Below, piece after piece: positions 1-9,746 of a DNA stretch of 64,000 bases. Source of the DNA: Methylococcales symbiont of Iophon sp. n. MRB-2018 (GTDB taxonomy: Bacteria > Pseudomonadota > Gammaproteobacteria > Methylococcales > Methylomonadaceae); assembly GCA_003666325.1 (NCBI GenBank), contig QPIL01000121.1, positions 30,380-94,379 on the forward strand, in the 5' to 3' direction. Under the pieces are notes generated by a model. The model searched no databases. It saw only the letters and a list, made by a program, of their open reading frames with translations, and had not been told where the DNA came from. Position 1 is the stretch's first letter; every line of letters begins with the position of its first letter. A program made the translations under genes and the position numbers.

Positions 1-1298
1 ATGTCACTATCAATCTTAGTCATTTGGCTTCGGTATTGATTATATATTGTCTCAATAGAGGCCAGCAAAAAATTAGTAAAAAGCAGTTTAATACCACACT
101 TTATATTGCTATTAAGACATTACAAAAACATTTTGCCATTAATCTACATAATAGCTTATTAAACCCCGATGAATATAGAGGATTGATAAGTGGGGATTGT
201 AAACGTTTTGCACAGTTTATTCAGATGGCAGAAAAATCGGAGTTGATTATCTCTACCGATGAAGAATATCAGTTTCAGGCTAAACTAGGTGATGAATTTG
301 ACTTTGATGAGATCAGAATGGAAAATCTGATTATTGTATATGTTAATGAAGTAGAGCCGATTAAAGAAGTAAAACATGCTGTTATTAAGGCTGTTAAATC
401 TTATGATGAGGTGAATCATAAGAGCTTATCAGTATGGGCTATGGATGATGAATCAGTTTCTCTAAGATGGGATAAACAACAGTATTCAGATGTTTCGTAT
501 GATGATATTAATCAACAGGAAACGGCATCTGCCAACCCAGAATCTTTTCTTTTACAACCCACCACAAGCAATGGCATAGGTGCATTATTAATTCATGGTT
601 TATTATCCTCTCCTGCTGAACTCAGAGATTATGCCGAAGAGTTATTGAGCCATGGATACACAGTACTGGTTATTCGCTTAAAAGGGCATGGAACATCACC
701 TTACGATCTAAGGGATCAAGCTGCCCAAGACTGGTATGATTCTATACCAAGAGGGCTGGATATTCTTTCTGCCTATTGTAATTCTATCGTTATTATCGGG
801 TTTTCGACAGGAGGTGGGCTGGCTCTTAAATTGGCAGCAACAAACGATACCAGGGTATGTGCTGTTGTAGCAGTAGCAGTCCCAATTGAATTTGTTGCTA
901 AATCGTTTTTATTTATACCTTTTTTGCATGGTACCAACCGCTTAGTCAAATGGGTTTCTTCCGTAGAAGGTGTTAAACCCTTCATAGAAAACTCTCCTGA
1001 GCATCCGACAGTTAACTATAGGCATGTACCGGTTAAAAGTTTGTATGAATTAAGACGTTTGATGGATGATATTGAAAGTCTGTTACATAAAGTGCAAATT
1101 CCTGTGCTTATTGTTTATGCGGATGAAGATCCAGTTGTTCATCCTGATAGTGCTCGGCTGATTGAGTCTAAGTTAGGCTCAAAAGATAAAAAGTGTATTT
1201 TTGTTCATTCTGACCGACATGGAATATTAATGGATAATATTGGAGGAACGTGGGATGTGATTAATACATTTTTAGAAAAAAAAGTACTTTTGGCTTAG
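1..1298 (+). CDS. Acyltransferase C-terminal region fused to alpha/beta hydrolase (5' end outside window)
   Basis: The reading frame is open to the window edge, so the true start lies upstream. A TTG at position 24 is only the first in-window start-like codon. The first ~150 residues resemble the C-terminal part of a PlsB/PlsC-type glycerol-phosphate acyltransferase; this is a weak match made by eye. From about residue 185 (counted from position 24) there is a clear alpha/beta hydrolase: HG oxyanion motif near 191, nucleophile Ser261 in GFSTGG, Asp369 in YADEDP and His399 in DRHG. This fits a monoacylglycerol-lipase or carboxylesterase fold. The fusion suggests membrane-lipid acyl turnover, with the acyl-transfer half mostly outside the window. 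Stop at 1296-1298. The hydrolase call is firm; the acyltransferase half is tentative. Confidence 0.7.
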   Translation, partial: VTINLSHLASVLIIYCLNRGQQKISKKQFNTTLYIAIKTLQKHFAINLHNSLLNPDEYRGLISGDCKRFAQFIQMAEKSELIISTDEEYQFQAKLGDEFDFDEIRMENLIIVYVNEVEPIKEVKHAVIKAVKSYDEVNHKSLSVWAMDDESVSLRWDKQQYSDVSYDDINQQETASANPESFLLQPTTSNGIGALLIHGLLSSPAELRDYAEELLSHGYTVLVIRLKGHGTSPYDLRDQAAQDWYDSIPRGLDILSAYCNSIVIIGFSTGGGLALKLAATNDTRVCAVVAVAVPIEFVAKSFLFIPFLHGTNRLVKWVSSVEGVKPFIENSPEHPTVNYRHVPVKSLYELRRLMDDIESLLHKVQIPVLIVYADEDPVVHPDSARLIESKLGSKDKKCIFVHSDRHGILMDNIGGTWDVINTFLEKKVLLA

Positions 1299-1534
1299 TA
1301 AAGGTATTTGCTAGTTGCCTTAACAGTGATACGGTGAATGATTAAGATATTTCGGTTTTTTAATTTAATTGCAAACCAATCTACTCTCGGGTTGAGTTAA
1401 GAAAAGCTGTATAAAAAACCTGCTTGTCTTCAAACCAAGAGGCTATCCGAGAATAGAAAACCTACTATAGGAAAAACCATTTTAGTCGTTTTTCCCGCTA
1501 CGGTTCCTATTGTCGGGTAGCCTCCCCTCCTAGA
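1299..1534. other. Intergenic region with imperfect inverted repeat
   Basis: There is no gene here. Positions about 1441-1461 and 1502-1522 form an imperfect inverted repeat (GGCTATCCGAGAATAG against GGCTACCCGACAATAG in complement). It could fold as a hairpin between the converging hydrolase and rne genes. There is no clear T-run, so it is not a convincing intrinsic terminator. The MITE copy at 1535 follows directly. Confidence 0.35.
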
Positions 1535-1693
1535 GAGACCCCAGCATAACTCATGAACGGATAAAAAAGGCTAGAAGTTTTCCATCTTTCAGCCAAAATA
1601 ACGCGCAATAGCCCACTATTACACTTATATTTTGACTAAAACCTGAAAAATTCTATCGTTTTTTTCTCATCACCAGAGTTATGCTGAGGTCTC
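1535..1693 (+). repeat. MITE-A copy 1 (complete)
   Basis: Terminal inverted repeats start GAGACCcCAGCATAACTC and end GTTATGCTGAGGTCTC. The two halves are imperfectly complementary over nearly the whole 159 bp, so the element can form one long hairpin. It is flanked by the direct repeat CTAGA (1530-1534 and 1694-1698), a 5-bp target duplication. It ends 13 bp beyond the rne stop codon, so it probably lies in the rne 3' untranslated region. Near-identical copies lie at 6394, 34383 (inverted) and 51406. Confidence 0.88.
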
Positions 1694-1706
1694 CTAGAGA
1701 GAAAAA

Positions 1707-3839
1707 TTAATCCTCAGATGATGTGTTTTCTACAGTCGCTTTTACCTCGGAAGTTTGTTTTTTCTTTGGCTCAAAGTCGCTGGAATATGTTTGTGATACC
1801 GTTTGTACAGTGTTTTCTGATTGTTTTGTAGTCGATATTTCAGAATTATTTGCTGTATTCTGCGACCTATTTCCATTGTTTGGATTGTAATTACGTCTTC
1901 GGTTATTACCTCTTCTAGCATTGTTTTTAGCTTGAGGAGAAGAAGGTTGTTTTTGTGCCGAACCAGTATTAGTACTGTTCTCTGTCTGAGAATTAGGCTT
2001 CGCATCAGTTGTTGTGTTTTTTGCGATATTTCTATTGTTATTATTTTTACGAGAGCTTCCGTTTTGATTGTTATTTCGTTTTAGTCGCTCGTTATTTTTA
2101 TTACGGTTATTGCGAGGGTTTCTTGCCCTAGAACTGCTTTTTTTGCTTTTGCTATCTGTTGTTTGTTTTTCTTCAGAATCACCTACTAATTTTTGCCAGC
2201 AGCGTTGGATTAGGCTGGAAGATGACTTTTTATCATGAACAGATGCAGGTGTAGGTGCAGGTGCATCAGGAAGAAACTCCTTAATGATGGGTTTTTCAGT
2301 AGTATGTGTCGATTTTTGAGCATATTCAGGAACTGAAACAGCTTCTGCTTTAATTTGTAAATGACTGGATTTATCGTCATTGTCTTCAAGTTTTATTCGC
2401 TCAATATCGTAAGCGGGTGTTTCAAGGTGTTTGCTGGGTAAAATTACAATGTCAATTTTATGTTGTGTTTCCAGTTCTTGTATAGTGGATCGTTTTTCAT
2501 TTAATAGAAAAGTGGCACATTCAATAGGTAAATGAGCAACCACTTTACTGGTGCCCTTTTTCATAGCATCTTCTTCTAAGATGCGTAATACAGAAAGTGC
2601 AACAGATTCAATGTTACGAATAGAACCCTGTCCTTTACAACGCGGACAAGTCAATTGAGTGGCATCACCTAAGGAAGGACGTAAACGTTGTCTGGACATT
2701 TCCAGTAAGCCAAAACGAGAGATTCGGCTGGTTTGAATTCGGGCGCGGTCAATTTTTAAGGCATCGCGTAATTGGTTTTCAACTGCTTTTTGGTTTCTAT
2801 TGGCCATCATGTCAATGAAATCAATTACAAATAAACCACCCAAGTCACGGAGACGCAGTTGTCGTGCAATTTCATCGGCTGCTTCTAGGTTTGTATTTAA
2901 AGCGGTTTCTTCAATATCACTGCCTTTTGTAGCGCGTGCAGAGTTTATATCAATAGATGTTAAAGCTTCGGTGTAATCAATAACGATTGAGCCACCAGAA
3001 GAAAGGGTAACTTCACGATTGTAAGCGGTTTCAATTTGTGATTCAATTTGATAGCGACTGAATAGAGGCACACTGTCTTGATACAATTTTGCCTTTTGTA
3101 AAAAATGAGGCATTACTTGTTTCAAGAAGTTTTGTACCAGTTTAAAGGATGATTCTTTATCTATTAAGATTTCATCAATTTCATTTCTTAAATGGTCTCG
3201 TAATGCTCTGATGATGACGTTGCTTTCCTGAAAAATAAGAAAAGGGGCTTCTTGGTCAGAGCTGGAACGGTCAATCGCATCCCAAAGTTGCAATAAATAA
3301 TTTAGATCCCACTGTAATTCTTCAGTACTTTTACCACAACCTGCGGTACGGACAATTAATCCCATCTGTTCTGGAATTTTTAGTGCATTCATGGCTTCAC
3401 GTAATTCATTGCGAGTGTCACCTTCAATGCGTCTGGAAATACCTCCTGCTTTAGGGTTATCTGGCATTAGAACCAGATAAGTGCCTGCCAAGCTAATATA
3501 AGTCGTTAATGCTGCACCTTTGTTACCTCGTTCTTCTTTTTCAATTTGAACGACAACTTGCTGACCTTCTTTAAACGGGTTTTTTGCATTTGAATCTGTA
3601 TTGGTTCTGTATGCAGCTGAAATTTCTTTGAAGGGAAGGAAACCGTGTTTTTCAGCACCATAGTTAACAAAGGTGGCTTCAAGGCTGGGTTCTACACGAG
3701 TAATGATACCTTTGTAGATGTTTGATTTTTTTTGTTCATTAGCTGGAAGTTCTATGTCAAAATCATAAAGTTTTTGACCGTCTACCAAAGCAACACGCAA
3801 CTCTTCGGGTTGGGTGGCGTTGATAAGCATTCTTTTCAT
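1707..3839 (-). CDS. rne: Ribonuclease E
   Basis: This is the essential endoribonuclease of mRNA decay and of rRNA/tRNA processing, and the scaffold of the degradosome. The N-terminal ~500 residues are typical: an S1 domain near 36-120, DNase-I-like catalytic segments with the acidic motifs [12 protein letters not shown] and VIDFIDMM, and the Zn-link CPRCKGQG that holds the tetramer together. The tail (about residue 520 onward) is low-complexity, rich in Asn/Arg/Lys/Ser, and probably disordered and RNA-binding. At 710 residues it is much shorter than the E. coli enzyme (1061), mainly in this tail. The gene is divergent from rluC, as in enterics, with a long leader (3840-4405) suitable for autoregulation. 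A complete MITE copy sits just past the stop. Confidence 0.95.
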   Translation of the reverse strand: MKRMLINATQPEELRVALVDGQKLYDFDIELPANEQKKSNIYKGIITRVEPSLEATFVNYGAEKHGFLPFKEISAAYRTNTDSNAKNPFKEGQQVVVQIEKEERGNKGAALTTYISLAGTYLVLMPDNPKAGGISRRIEGDTRNELREAMNALKIPEQMGLIVRTAGCGKSTEELQWDLNYLLQLWDAIDRSSSDQEAPFLIFQESNVIIRALRDHLRNEIDEILIDKESSFKLVQNFLKQVMPHFLQKAKLYQDSVPLFSRYQIESQIETAYNREVTLSSGGSIVIDYTEALTSIDINSARATKGSDIEETALNTNLEAADEIARQLRLRDLGGLFVIDFIDMMANRNQKAVENQLRDALKIDRARIQTSRISRFGLLEMSRQRLRPSLGDATQLTCPRCKGQGSIRNIESVALSVLRILEEDAMKKGTSKVVAHLPIECATFLLNEKRSTIQELETQHKIDIVILPSKHLETPAYDIERIKLEDNDDKSSHLQIKAEAVSVPEYAQKSTHTTEKPIIKEFLPDAPAPTPASVHDKKSSSSLIQRCWQKLVGDSEEKQTTDSKSKKSSSRARNPRNNRNKNNERLKRNNNQNGSSRKNNNNRNIAKNTTTDAKPNSQTENSTNTGSAQKQPSSPQAKNNARRGNNRRRNYNPNNGNRSQNTANNSEISTTKQSENTVQTVSQTYSSDFEPKKKQTSEVKATVENTSSED

Positions 3840-4405
3840 TATTATATCCTTGTATGTTTTTGCTCCATCTATAGATTTACTTGGGAATTTGATAATTCCT
3901 GAACAGACTTGCGGTAATAGTGAATAATTAAAAATTCACAAATTTAAAATATTTTTTAAATTATTACCCGTTTAAAATTTTCCATATCTAAGTTTTGTTG
4001 GATTCTAAAATCGAATCGGAGGTAGTAAATTTTAAGGGATTTTCTATAATCCATTTACAAACGTAACTAAGTGAAATTAAGTTCTGTTGCTATTGCAAGG
4101 TGAATTTTTACACCTGCCATAAGTATTTTTGTTCTATGAAGGAACGGTATCGCTCATGATGGGTCGAGCGATAAAACCCAAAATTCTGTTTTAATCGTAT
4201 TCAAATGATTAATTTTGACAAAGTTAAATGTAGTCAATTTGAATAGATTCATAGGGAAGCACTCTGCTTTCCCTTAAATTAATTTGGTCTTAATTGCTCT
4301 TTAGCTTAGACCGCAGTTTTTAAATAAACCTGATTAATATAACAATCTTTATCGTTAGTATCAATTAAATAGTGAATTAATCATCTATGCTGTTATTATT
4401 ACAAA
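3840..4405. promoter_or_regulatory. rne/rluC divergent intergenic region, probable long rne leader
   Basis: This is 566 bp of AT-rich DNA between the divergent rne and rluC starts, with no ORF of note. In E. coli the rne mRNA has a ~360-nt 5' UTR through which RNase E autoregulates. The length and the conserved gene order here suggest the same, but I could not identify the conserved hairpins by eye. No repeat of the families found elsewhere in the window is present. Confidence 0.4.
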
Positions 4406-5362
4406 ATGAAATTGGAAGAAAACAGTGGCAGGGCAAAAGTTCAGTGGCTTGAAATTACTGAAGAAAATAGCGGTCAACGTATAGATAATTTCTTGATTAC
4501 ATTATTAAAAGGTGTGCCTAAAACAAGAATTTATAGACTTATTCGTAAAGGCGAAGTCAGAGTTAATAAAGGTCGTATTAATAATAGGTATCGGCTTGAA
4601 ATAGGCGATTGTGTTAGGGTTCCACCCGTTAGGGTTGCTGTTCGCAACCATGAAGTGGATCTAAAACCCACTTTAAAATACAGCCTTGAAAACGGCATTT
4701 TGTATGAAGATGAAGTGTTGATGGTGCTGAATAAAGCGGCAGGTTTTGCTGTTCACGGAGGCAGTGGTATTAGCTCAGGAATAATTGAAGCATTGAGAGT
4801 ATTAAGACCTGATGCCAGGTTTCTGGAATTAGCACATCGGCTAGATAAAGATACTTCAGGCTGTCTATTAATCGCAAAAAAAAGATCGGCATTAAAAGCC
4901 TTGCATGACCTTTTTAGAGGTGATGCTGTTAAAAAAACCTATTTAGCTTTATTGGCTGGCGAATGGGAAAGAAAAAAACTGATAGTAACAGAGCCTTTAC
5001 TAAGAAATACAGGTAAAGGAGGGGAGCGAATTGTTAAAGTCAGTAAGCTCGGTAAATTTTCGGAAACCCATTTTCGGCGTATTCAAAAATACCCATCGCT
5101 TACTTTGGTAGAAGCTTCGCCTAAAACAGGGCGTACACATCAAATACGAGTTCATGCTGCCTGGTTAGGGCATCCGATTGTAGGGGATAGTCGTTACGGG
5201 GATGAAGAGATCAATAAAAAATTAAGAAAAAAAGGTTTTAAACGATTATTTCTTCATGCTCAACAACTACAATTTGTGCATCCAGTAACGGGTGAGAAAA
5301 TATGTTTTAAAGCACCTTTAGCCGTAGAATTGCAAAAACAGCTTGAGAGTAACAGTGATTAA
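4406..5362 (+). CDS. rluC: 23S rRNA pseudouridine synthase RluC
   Basis: A pseudouridine synthase of the RluA family that modifies 23S rRNA (U955, 2504 and 2580 in E. coli). An S4 RNA-binding domain spans roughly residues 20-80 (RIDNFLITLLKGVPKTRIYR). The catalytic domain carries HRLDKDTSGCLL with the invariant Asp, and the later KTGRTHQIRVH motif. Its length of 318 matches the family. Divergence from rne supports RluC rather than RluD or RluA. It starts at ATG 4406 with a poor Shine-Dalgarno. sppA follows after 24 bp, so the two are probably co-transcribed. Confidence 0.93.
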   Translation: MKLEENSGRAKVQWLEITEENSGQRIDNFLITLLKGVPKTRIYRLIRKGEVRVNKGRINNRYRLEIGDCVRVPPVRVAVRNHEVDLKPTLKYSLENGILYEDEVLMVLNKAAGFAVHGGSGISSGIIEALRVLRPDARFLELAHRLDKDTSGCLLIAKKRSALKALHDLFRGDAVKKTYLALLAGEWERKKLIVTEPLLRNTGKGGERIVKVSKLGKFSETHFRRIQKYPSLTLVEASPKTGRTHQIRVHAAWLGHPIVGDSRYGDEEINKKLRKKGFKRLFLHAQQLQFVHPVTGEKICFKAPLAVELQKQLESNSD

Positions 5363-5386
5363 AATTAATAGATATAGAGCATCATC

Positions 5387-6349
5387 ATGAACGAAACAGA
5401 AATGAATAATGAAAAAAAGTCTAGCTGGGAAAGGGAAGTGATAGAAAAATTAGCTATGGCAGCTATAACAGAACAGCGTCGAGCTAGGCGATGGAACGTG
5501 TTTTTTAAAACATTAATGTTTGTTTATCTGATTGCCGTAGGTGCAATGGCGTTTTATCCGAAATTTGAAAAAGAATTAAGTGGAAGTGACAAGGATCATA
5601 CTGCAATCATAGATGTGGTGGGTATGATAGCGGTAGGAGAAGCAGTGAATGCTGACAGCGTTATCGAAGGTTTAAGAGATGCCTTAAAAGATAAAAAAAC
5701 CAAAGGTGTTATTTTAAATATTAATTCACCTGGAGGAAGTCCTGTTGAATCAGCTTATATTTTTGCTGAAATTAAAAGGCTGAAAAAGAAACATCCTGAT
5801 ATACCTATCCATGCTGTTGTTAGTGATATTTGTGCTTCTGGTGGCTATTATATTGCTGCTGCTGCAGATAATATTTATGTCAGTCAGGCCAGTATGATTG
5901 GCTCTATCGGTGTCATTATGAATGGCTTTGGTTTTGTGAGTACAATGGAAAAGCTGGGTGTTGATAGGCGACTTATTATTGCGGGTAAGCACAAAGCTTT
6001 AATGGATCCTTTCTCAGACGTTAATGAAGCAGAAAATAAACACATGCAAACATTAGTCAATGATGTGCATCAGCAATTTATTGATGCTATCCGTTTAGGT
6101 CGAGGTGATCGTTTAAAAGAATCAGAAGATACTTTTTCTGGTTTGATTTGGACAGGTACTCAAGGTATTAAAATGGGATTGGCAGATGGTTTTGGTAGCG
6201 TTGATTCAGTGGCAAGGGATATCATAGGTACTGAAAATAAATTAAACTTTACACCACAAGAAAAATTATTGGAAAAGCTGGTGGGTAAATTAGGAGCTTC
6301 ATTTGGACAGGCTTTAGGGCTTACTGTAAATGGTTTTTCCATGCGTTAA
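5387..6349 (+). CDS. sppA: Signal peptide peptidase SppA (S49 family)
   Basis: An inner-membrane serine protease that digests cleaved signal peptides. One transmembrane segment lies near residues 40-57, with the protease domain on the periplasmic side. The Ser/Lys dyad is visible: Ser151 in CASGGYYIAAAA and Lys203 in AGKHKALMDPFS. INSPGGSPVES forms the oxyanion region. At 320 residues it is the short single-domain SppA form. It lies directly after rluC in the same direction, an order common in gammaproteobacteria. Confidence 0.92.
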   Translation: MNETEMNNEKKSSWEREVIEKLAMAAITEQRRARRWNVFFKTLMFVYLIAVGAMAFYPKFEKELSGSDKDHTAIIDVVGMIAVGEAVNADSVIEGLRDALKDKKTKGVILNINSPGGSPVESAYIFAEIKRLKKKHPDIPIHAVVSDICASGGYYIAAAADNIYVSQASMIGSIGVIMNGFGFVSTMEKLGVDRRLIIAGKHKALMDPFSDVNEAENKHMQTLVNDVHQQFIDAIRLGRGDRLKESEDTFSGLIWTGTQGIKMGLADGFGSVDSVARDIIGTENKLNFTPQEKLLEKLVGKLGASFGQALGLTVNGFSMR

Positions 6350-6393
6350 AATTCAGTTTGGATTCAGACTGGACTGTTAATACTATACTTAAC

Positions 6394-6555
6394 GAGATCT
6401 CAGCATAACGCATGAACGGATAAAAAAGACTAGAAGTTTTCTATCTTTCAGCCAAAATAACGGGCAATAGCTCACTATTATGCTTGTATTTTGACTAAAG
6501 AGATCTGAAAAATGCTATCCCTTTTTTATCCGTTCCAGAGTTATACTGAGGTCTC
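6394..6555 (+). repeat. MITE-A copy 2 (complete)
   Basis: Same family as the copy at 1535: termini GAGATCTCAGCATAAC and GTTATACTGAGGTCTC. The centre has a small extra segment (AGAGATCTG around 6499). A target duplication TAAC (6390-6393 and 6556-6559) flanks it, 4 bp rather than the 5 bp of the other copies. It separates sppA (stop 44 bp upstream) from the PepSY gene (start 37 bp downstream). Confidence 0.86.
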
Positions 6556-6592
6556 TAACATAATAAATTAATCGACTAATTACAGGTTTACC

Positions 6593-6850
6593 ATGCAGGT
6601 TTTTGCTAATGTTTTAATGTTATCTCTTTTTTTAATGCAGCCAGTTTATGCCGACAAAGCCTTTATTTTGCCTGATTTAAGTCTGGACGAGGCAACAAAA
6701 AAAATAATTGAAGAGAGCAGCAGTAAGGTGCTTGATGCGACTACAGAAGAAATAAATGGAGTCAATACTCATATTATCAAAGTCTTGACGGAAGATGGTC
6801 GGGTTCAATATATTAGAGTTGATGTCGATTCAGGTAAAATTATCAGGTAG
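6593..6850 (+). CDS. Small secreted PepSY-domain protein
   Basis: An 85-residue protein with a cleavable-looking signal peptide (hydrophobic residues 3-20, VYA/DKA junction). The remainder fits one PepSY module: DEATKKIIEESSSKVLDA, then HIIKVLTEDGRVQYIRVDVDSGKIIR, which is the usual helix plus beta-strand end. PepSY proteins are thought to inhibit peptidases or sense ligands in the periplasm. Its stop is 4 bp before the response regulator start, so it is translationally linked to the two-component system. Genes of this kind often precede PhoPQ-like pairs in gammaproteobacteria. I infer an accessory sensor or a feedback target. Confidence 0.8.
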   Translation: MQVFANVLMLSLFLMQPVYADKAFILPDLSLDEATKKIIEESSSKVLDATTEEINGVNTHIIKVLTEDGRVQYIRVDVDSGKIIR

Positions 6851-6854
6851 GGCT

Positions 6855-7532
6855 ATGCGCATTTTGATTGTTGAGGATGAAGTAACTCTATGCCAGCAAA
6901 TACAGGGTTTTTTTTCAAGCAAAGGCTTTGCTGTAGATACCGCTCATACAGGAAATGATGGTTATTATCTAGCCACTGAATATCCAATAGATACTGCTAT
7001 TATTGATATTGGATTACCCGATTTTTCTGGTGTTGAGCTAATATCAAAATTAAGAAAAGAAGATATTACGGTTCCAATTTTGATTTTAACGGCAAGGAAC
7101 CGTTGGCAAGAAAAAGTTGAAGGCTTAGAAGCTGGTGCTGATGATTATTTAGTCAAACCTTTTCATTATGAAGAGTTGTTAGCCAGAATCAATGCCTTAC
7201 TCAGACGTTCACAAGGTAAAGCACATCCGGTTTTAAGCTATGCCAACATAAAATTAGATACTTTGTCTCAAGAAGTCAATGTCGATGACGAAAAAATTGA
7301 AGTAACAGCTTTTGAATATAAAGTGCTGGAATATCTATTGTTTCGTAAAGGTGAAGTGGTTTCAAAATCGGTTTTGACCGAGCATATTTATGACGAAGAT
7401 TTTGATCGAGATAGTAATGTGATTGAAGTTTTTATCGGCCGCTTACGCAAGAAACTCGACCCACAAGGCATAACAAAACCTATTGAAACCCTGAGAGGCC
7501 GTGGCTATAGGATTTCAGAACAGAATGGATAA
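6855..7532 (+). CDS. OmpR/PhoP-family response regulator
   Basis: A DNA-binding response regulator of 225 residues. The receiver domain (1-115) has acidic residues in VEDE, phospho-acceptor Asp51 (IIDIGLPDFSG), Thr79 and Lys101 (LVKPF). The C-terminal winged helix ends RGRGYRISEQNG. I chose the ATG at 6855 because MRILIVEDE is the normal N terminus; a longer reading from 6795 would add 20 residues overlapping the PepSY gene. It pairs with the downstream PhoQ-like kinase, so PhoP-like is the best guess. Its regulon cannot be read from the sequence. Confidence 0.92.
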   Translation: MRILIVEDEVTLCQQIQGFFSSKGFAVDTAHTGNDGYYLATEYPIDTAIIDIGLPDFSGVELISKLRKEDITVPILILTARNRWQEKVEGLEAGADDYLVKPFHYEELLARINALLRRSQGKAHPVLSYANIKLDTLSQEVNVDDEKIEVTAFEYKVLEYLLFRKGEVVSKSVLTEHIYDEDFDRDSNVIEVFIGRLRKKLDPQGITKPIETLRGRGYRISEQNG

Positions 7533-7565
7533 AACACTGTGCTGCGCTTATTAAATAAGTAAAAA

Positions 7566-8909
7566 GTGAAAGTTCAATCCCTCAGTTTCCGCTTATTTAT
7601 TTCTTCAGGCTTTGTATTAACCGCTTTTTTTGCTCTGGTTGCTTTTGTTATGGAGCAAGGCTTTAGAGAAAGCACAGAACAAGCACTGAAAGAAACATTA
7701 CAAGTACATCTTTATTCACTATTAGCTGTGGCAGAAATGACCGATTCAGGCATAATGAAAATACCTAGGTCATTACGAGAACCGCGTTTTTCCAACCCGA
7801 GTTCTGGTTTGTATGCAGCGATTAATCAAACAGATAATACCTTAGTCTGGCGATCAGCCTCAGCTATCGGCATAGATTTATCCCCCTCTTTATTATTAAA
7901 ACCTGGCGAATTAATATTTGTAAAAGATAGCAATAGTCGTTTTGTACTGCATTATTCGATCATCTGGGAAAATAAAAAAGGAATAGAAAATTCTTATGTT
8001 TTTACCGTAGCAGAAGATGAGTCTTTTGTTATTCATCAAGTCGATGGTTTTCGATTAACCCTCCGAACATGGCTTTTTTTTATTGGCATACTTTTGGTTT
8101 TTATTCAATATTTTGTTTTACGCTGGAGCTTAAAACCATTAAGAATTATTGTTAATGATCTGGAAGAAATAGAAGCGGGAAAGAAAACTCGACTGAATGG
8201 TTATTATCCGTTTGAATTAAAAGGACTCGCTGATAACCTAAATGCATTAATTAGTAGTGAGCGAGCACATCTTGAGCGTTATCGAAATACCTTGTCAGAT
8301 CTGGCACACAGTTTAAAAACACCGTTGGCAATTTTGAGAGGGTGTATAGATCTCCCCACGGCTAACAAGGAAACGGTTAATGAACAGATTGCCCGAATGG
8401 ATGATATTGTTGAATATCAATTACAAAAAGCAGCAGCAAAAGGTCAAAAAAAACTAACAGGTAAAGTGGATATTGTTTTGATTGTAAACAAAATAATTTT
8501 GTCCTTAAAAAAAGTCTATTCAGACAAACAAATAGTTTTTTATTTTTCCCATGATGAGCGTTGTTTTATCTATGCAGAACAAGGCGATGTCTATGAGATT
8601 GTGGGGAATTTATTAGATAATGCATCAAAATGGTGTGACCATCAGGTGAAAATAAGTTTAATTCAGCTTGAAAGGGATAAAAATAAAAAGTATTCATTAC
8701 TCTTGAAAATTGAAGATGATGGAAAGGGAATTCCAAAACATAAATTAGACGAGATATTACAACGCGGCGTTAGAGCGGATGAGAATACTAAAGGATATGG
8801 CATTGGTATGGCTGTCGTTAATGAATTAACTGTTTTATTGGATGGTCAATTAATAGCAGGAACCAGTAAAACGCTAGGTGGAATGAAATGGCAGGTATAT
8901 TTTCCATGA
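7566..8909 (+). CDS. PhoQ-like sensor histidine kinase
   Basis: An inner-membrane sensor kinase of 447 residues. TM1 is about 8-30, with a periplasmic sensor domain of ~135 residues. TM2 is about 168-187, followed by HAMP-like and dimerisation segments with phospho-acceptor His248 in DLAHSLKTPLAILRG. The ATPase domain has the N-box NLLDNASKW and the glycine boxes DDGKGIP and GYGIGMAVV. The HSLKTPLA H-box is the PhoQ type. Translation probably starts at GTG 7566, because a stop codon in frame lies just upstream (7560-7562) and the first in-frame ATG would remove TM1. It follows its regulator by 33 bp. Confidence 0.9.
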   Translation: MKVQSLSFRLFISSGFVLTAFFALVAFVMEQGFRESTEQALKETLQVHLYSLLAVAEMTDSGIMKIPRSLREPRFSNPSSGLYAAINQTDNTLVWRSASAIGIDLSPSLLLKPGELIFVKDSNSRFVLHYSIIWENKKGIENSYVFTVAEDESFVIHQVDGFRLTLRTWLFFIGILLVFIQYFVLRWSLKPLRIIVNDLEEIEAGKKTRLNGYYPFELKGLADNLNALISSERAHLERYRNTLSDLAHSLKTPLAILRGCIDLPTANKETVNEQIARMDDIVEYQLQKAAAKGQKKLTGKVDIVLIVNKIILSLKKVYSDKQIVFYFSHDERCFIYAEQGDVYEIVGNLLDNASKWCDHQVKISLIQLERDKNKKYSLLLKIEDDGKGIPKHKLDEILQRGVRADENTKGYGIGMAVVNELTVLLDGQLIAGTSKTLGGMKWQVYFP

Positions 8910-8921
8910 TATGAAAAAGGT

Positions 8922-9392
8922 TTAACCGCGAGTGTTTTTTATTGGATCTGTGTTGAATAAAACATGTTTTGCTTCCACACGCTTAAAATCAGCTAAGCAA
9001 CATTGCCCCGAAGGATTTCTAATTTCACATGCACAGTCATTAAGTTTTGTACGTTGAATAACAAATTCTTTAATGTAATAGGCACGTTCAGTACCTAATG
9101 CAGAATAATATATGTCGGTGTCAATATCAAAACAAAAACACAGTTTGTTTTTTTTTATTTCTTCAGATGTTTTTAGCTGTGTAGTGGCAATAGTTTGACC
9201 TGTTATCGAAAAATACGCGACTGGACACGATGGTAAAGAACAGAAATAAGGACTGTTTAAAAGGGTTTTTTCATTTTCAGGAAAGTGTAATTGATGATAA
9301 AGCGTGCGCATTTTGACGCTGTTACTGCTTGAACCACATTGAGGACAAGTTTGGCTCGGTTTTGATGAGGTTTTGGGGCAGCAATCAGGCAT
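8922..9392 (-). CDS. CopZ-like cysteine-rich metallochaperone
   Basis: A cytoplasmic protein of 156 residues, rich in paired cysteines. The N-terminal CC and CPQCG resemble the zinc-binding domain of CopZ-type chaperones. The middle has CSLPSCPVAYF, and the C terminus has CACEIRNPSGQCC, the pattern of a BFD-like [2Fe-2S] domain. Families of this build occur as the last gene of mer clusters, and here it is directly downstream of merP (18 bp). It probably buffers or passes on the imported metal. It converges with the PhoQ-like gene, whose stop is 12 bp away. Confidence 0.75.
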   Translation of the reverse strand: MPDCCPKTSSKPSQTCPQCGSSSNSVKMRTLYHQLHFPENEKTLLNSPYFCSLPSCPVAYFSITGQTIATTQLKTSEEIKKNKLCFCFDIDTDIYYSALGTERAYYIKEFVIQRTKLNDCACEIRNPSGQCCLADFKRVEAKHVLFNTDPIKNTRG

Positions 9393-9410
9393 AATAATTT
9401 GTCGTTTATG

Positions 9411-9725
9411 TTATTGATTTTTTTCCTGTAGTTTTGCTGGATAGCCGATATTAATAATTATTTTTGCGATTCTATCAGGACTCGTTTTTGTTGGATCGAA
9501 ATTAATAGTTGCAGTTTTAGCATCATAATTAATAGTGACTTGCTGGAGGCCATTTTCGACTTCAAGTGCCTTTTTAATAGTATATTTGCACACTGGGCAG
9601 GTCATATTTTGTATATCGAATATGGCAGTGGCATTTTTTAATGGTTTTTTAATAACTGTTTCTGCCTGACCTATTGAGATTGGACTCTGTGTAATTAATA
9701 GAAGAAAGATAAGTATATTTTTCAT
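9411..9725 (-). CDS. merP: Periplasmic mercury-binding protein MerP-like
   Basis: A 104-residue secreted heavy-metal-associated domain. A signal peptide covers about residues 1-20 (cleavage near GQA/ET). The metal site is MTCPVC with Cys43 and Cys46, and the rest shows the beta-alpha-beta-beta-alpha-beta ferredoxin-like pattern. MerP scavenges Hg(II) in the periplasm and passes it to MerT. MTCPVC differs from the classic MTCAAC, so another soft metal cannot be excluded from this gene alone. Position between merT and the metallochaperone supports the call. Confidence 0.85.
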   Translation of the reverse strand: MKNILIFLLLITQSPISIGQAETVIKKPLKNATAIFDIQNMTCPVCKYTIKKALEVENGLQQVTINYDAKTATINFDPTKTSPDRIAKIIINIGYPAKLQEKNQ

Positions 9726-9746
9726 AGTCGATTGTATTATTTGTAA

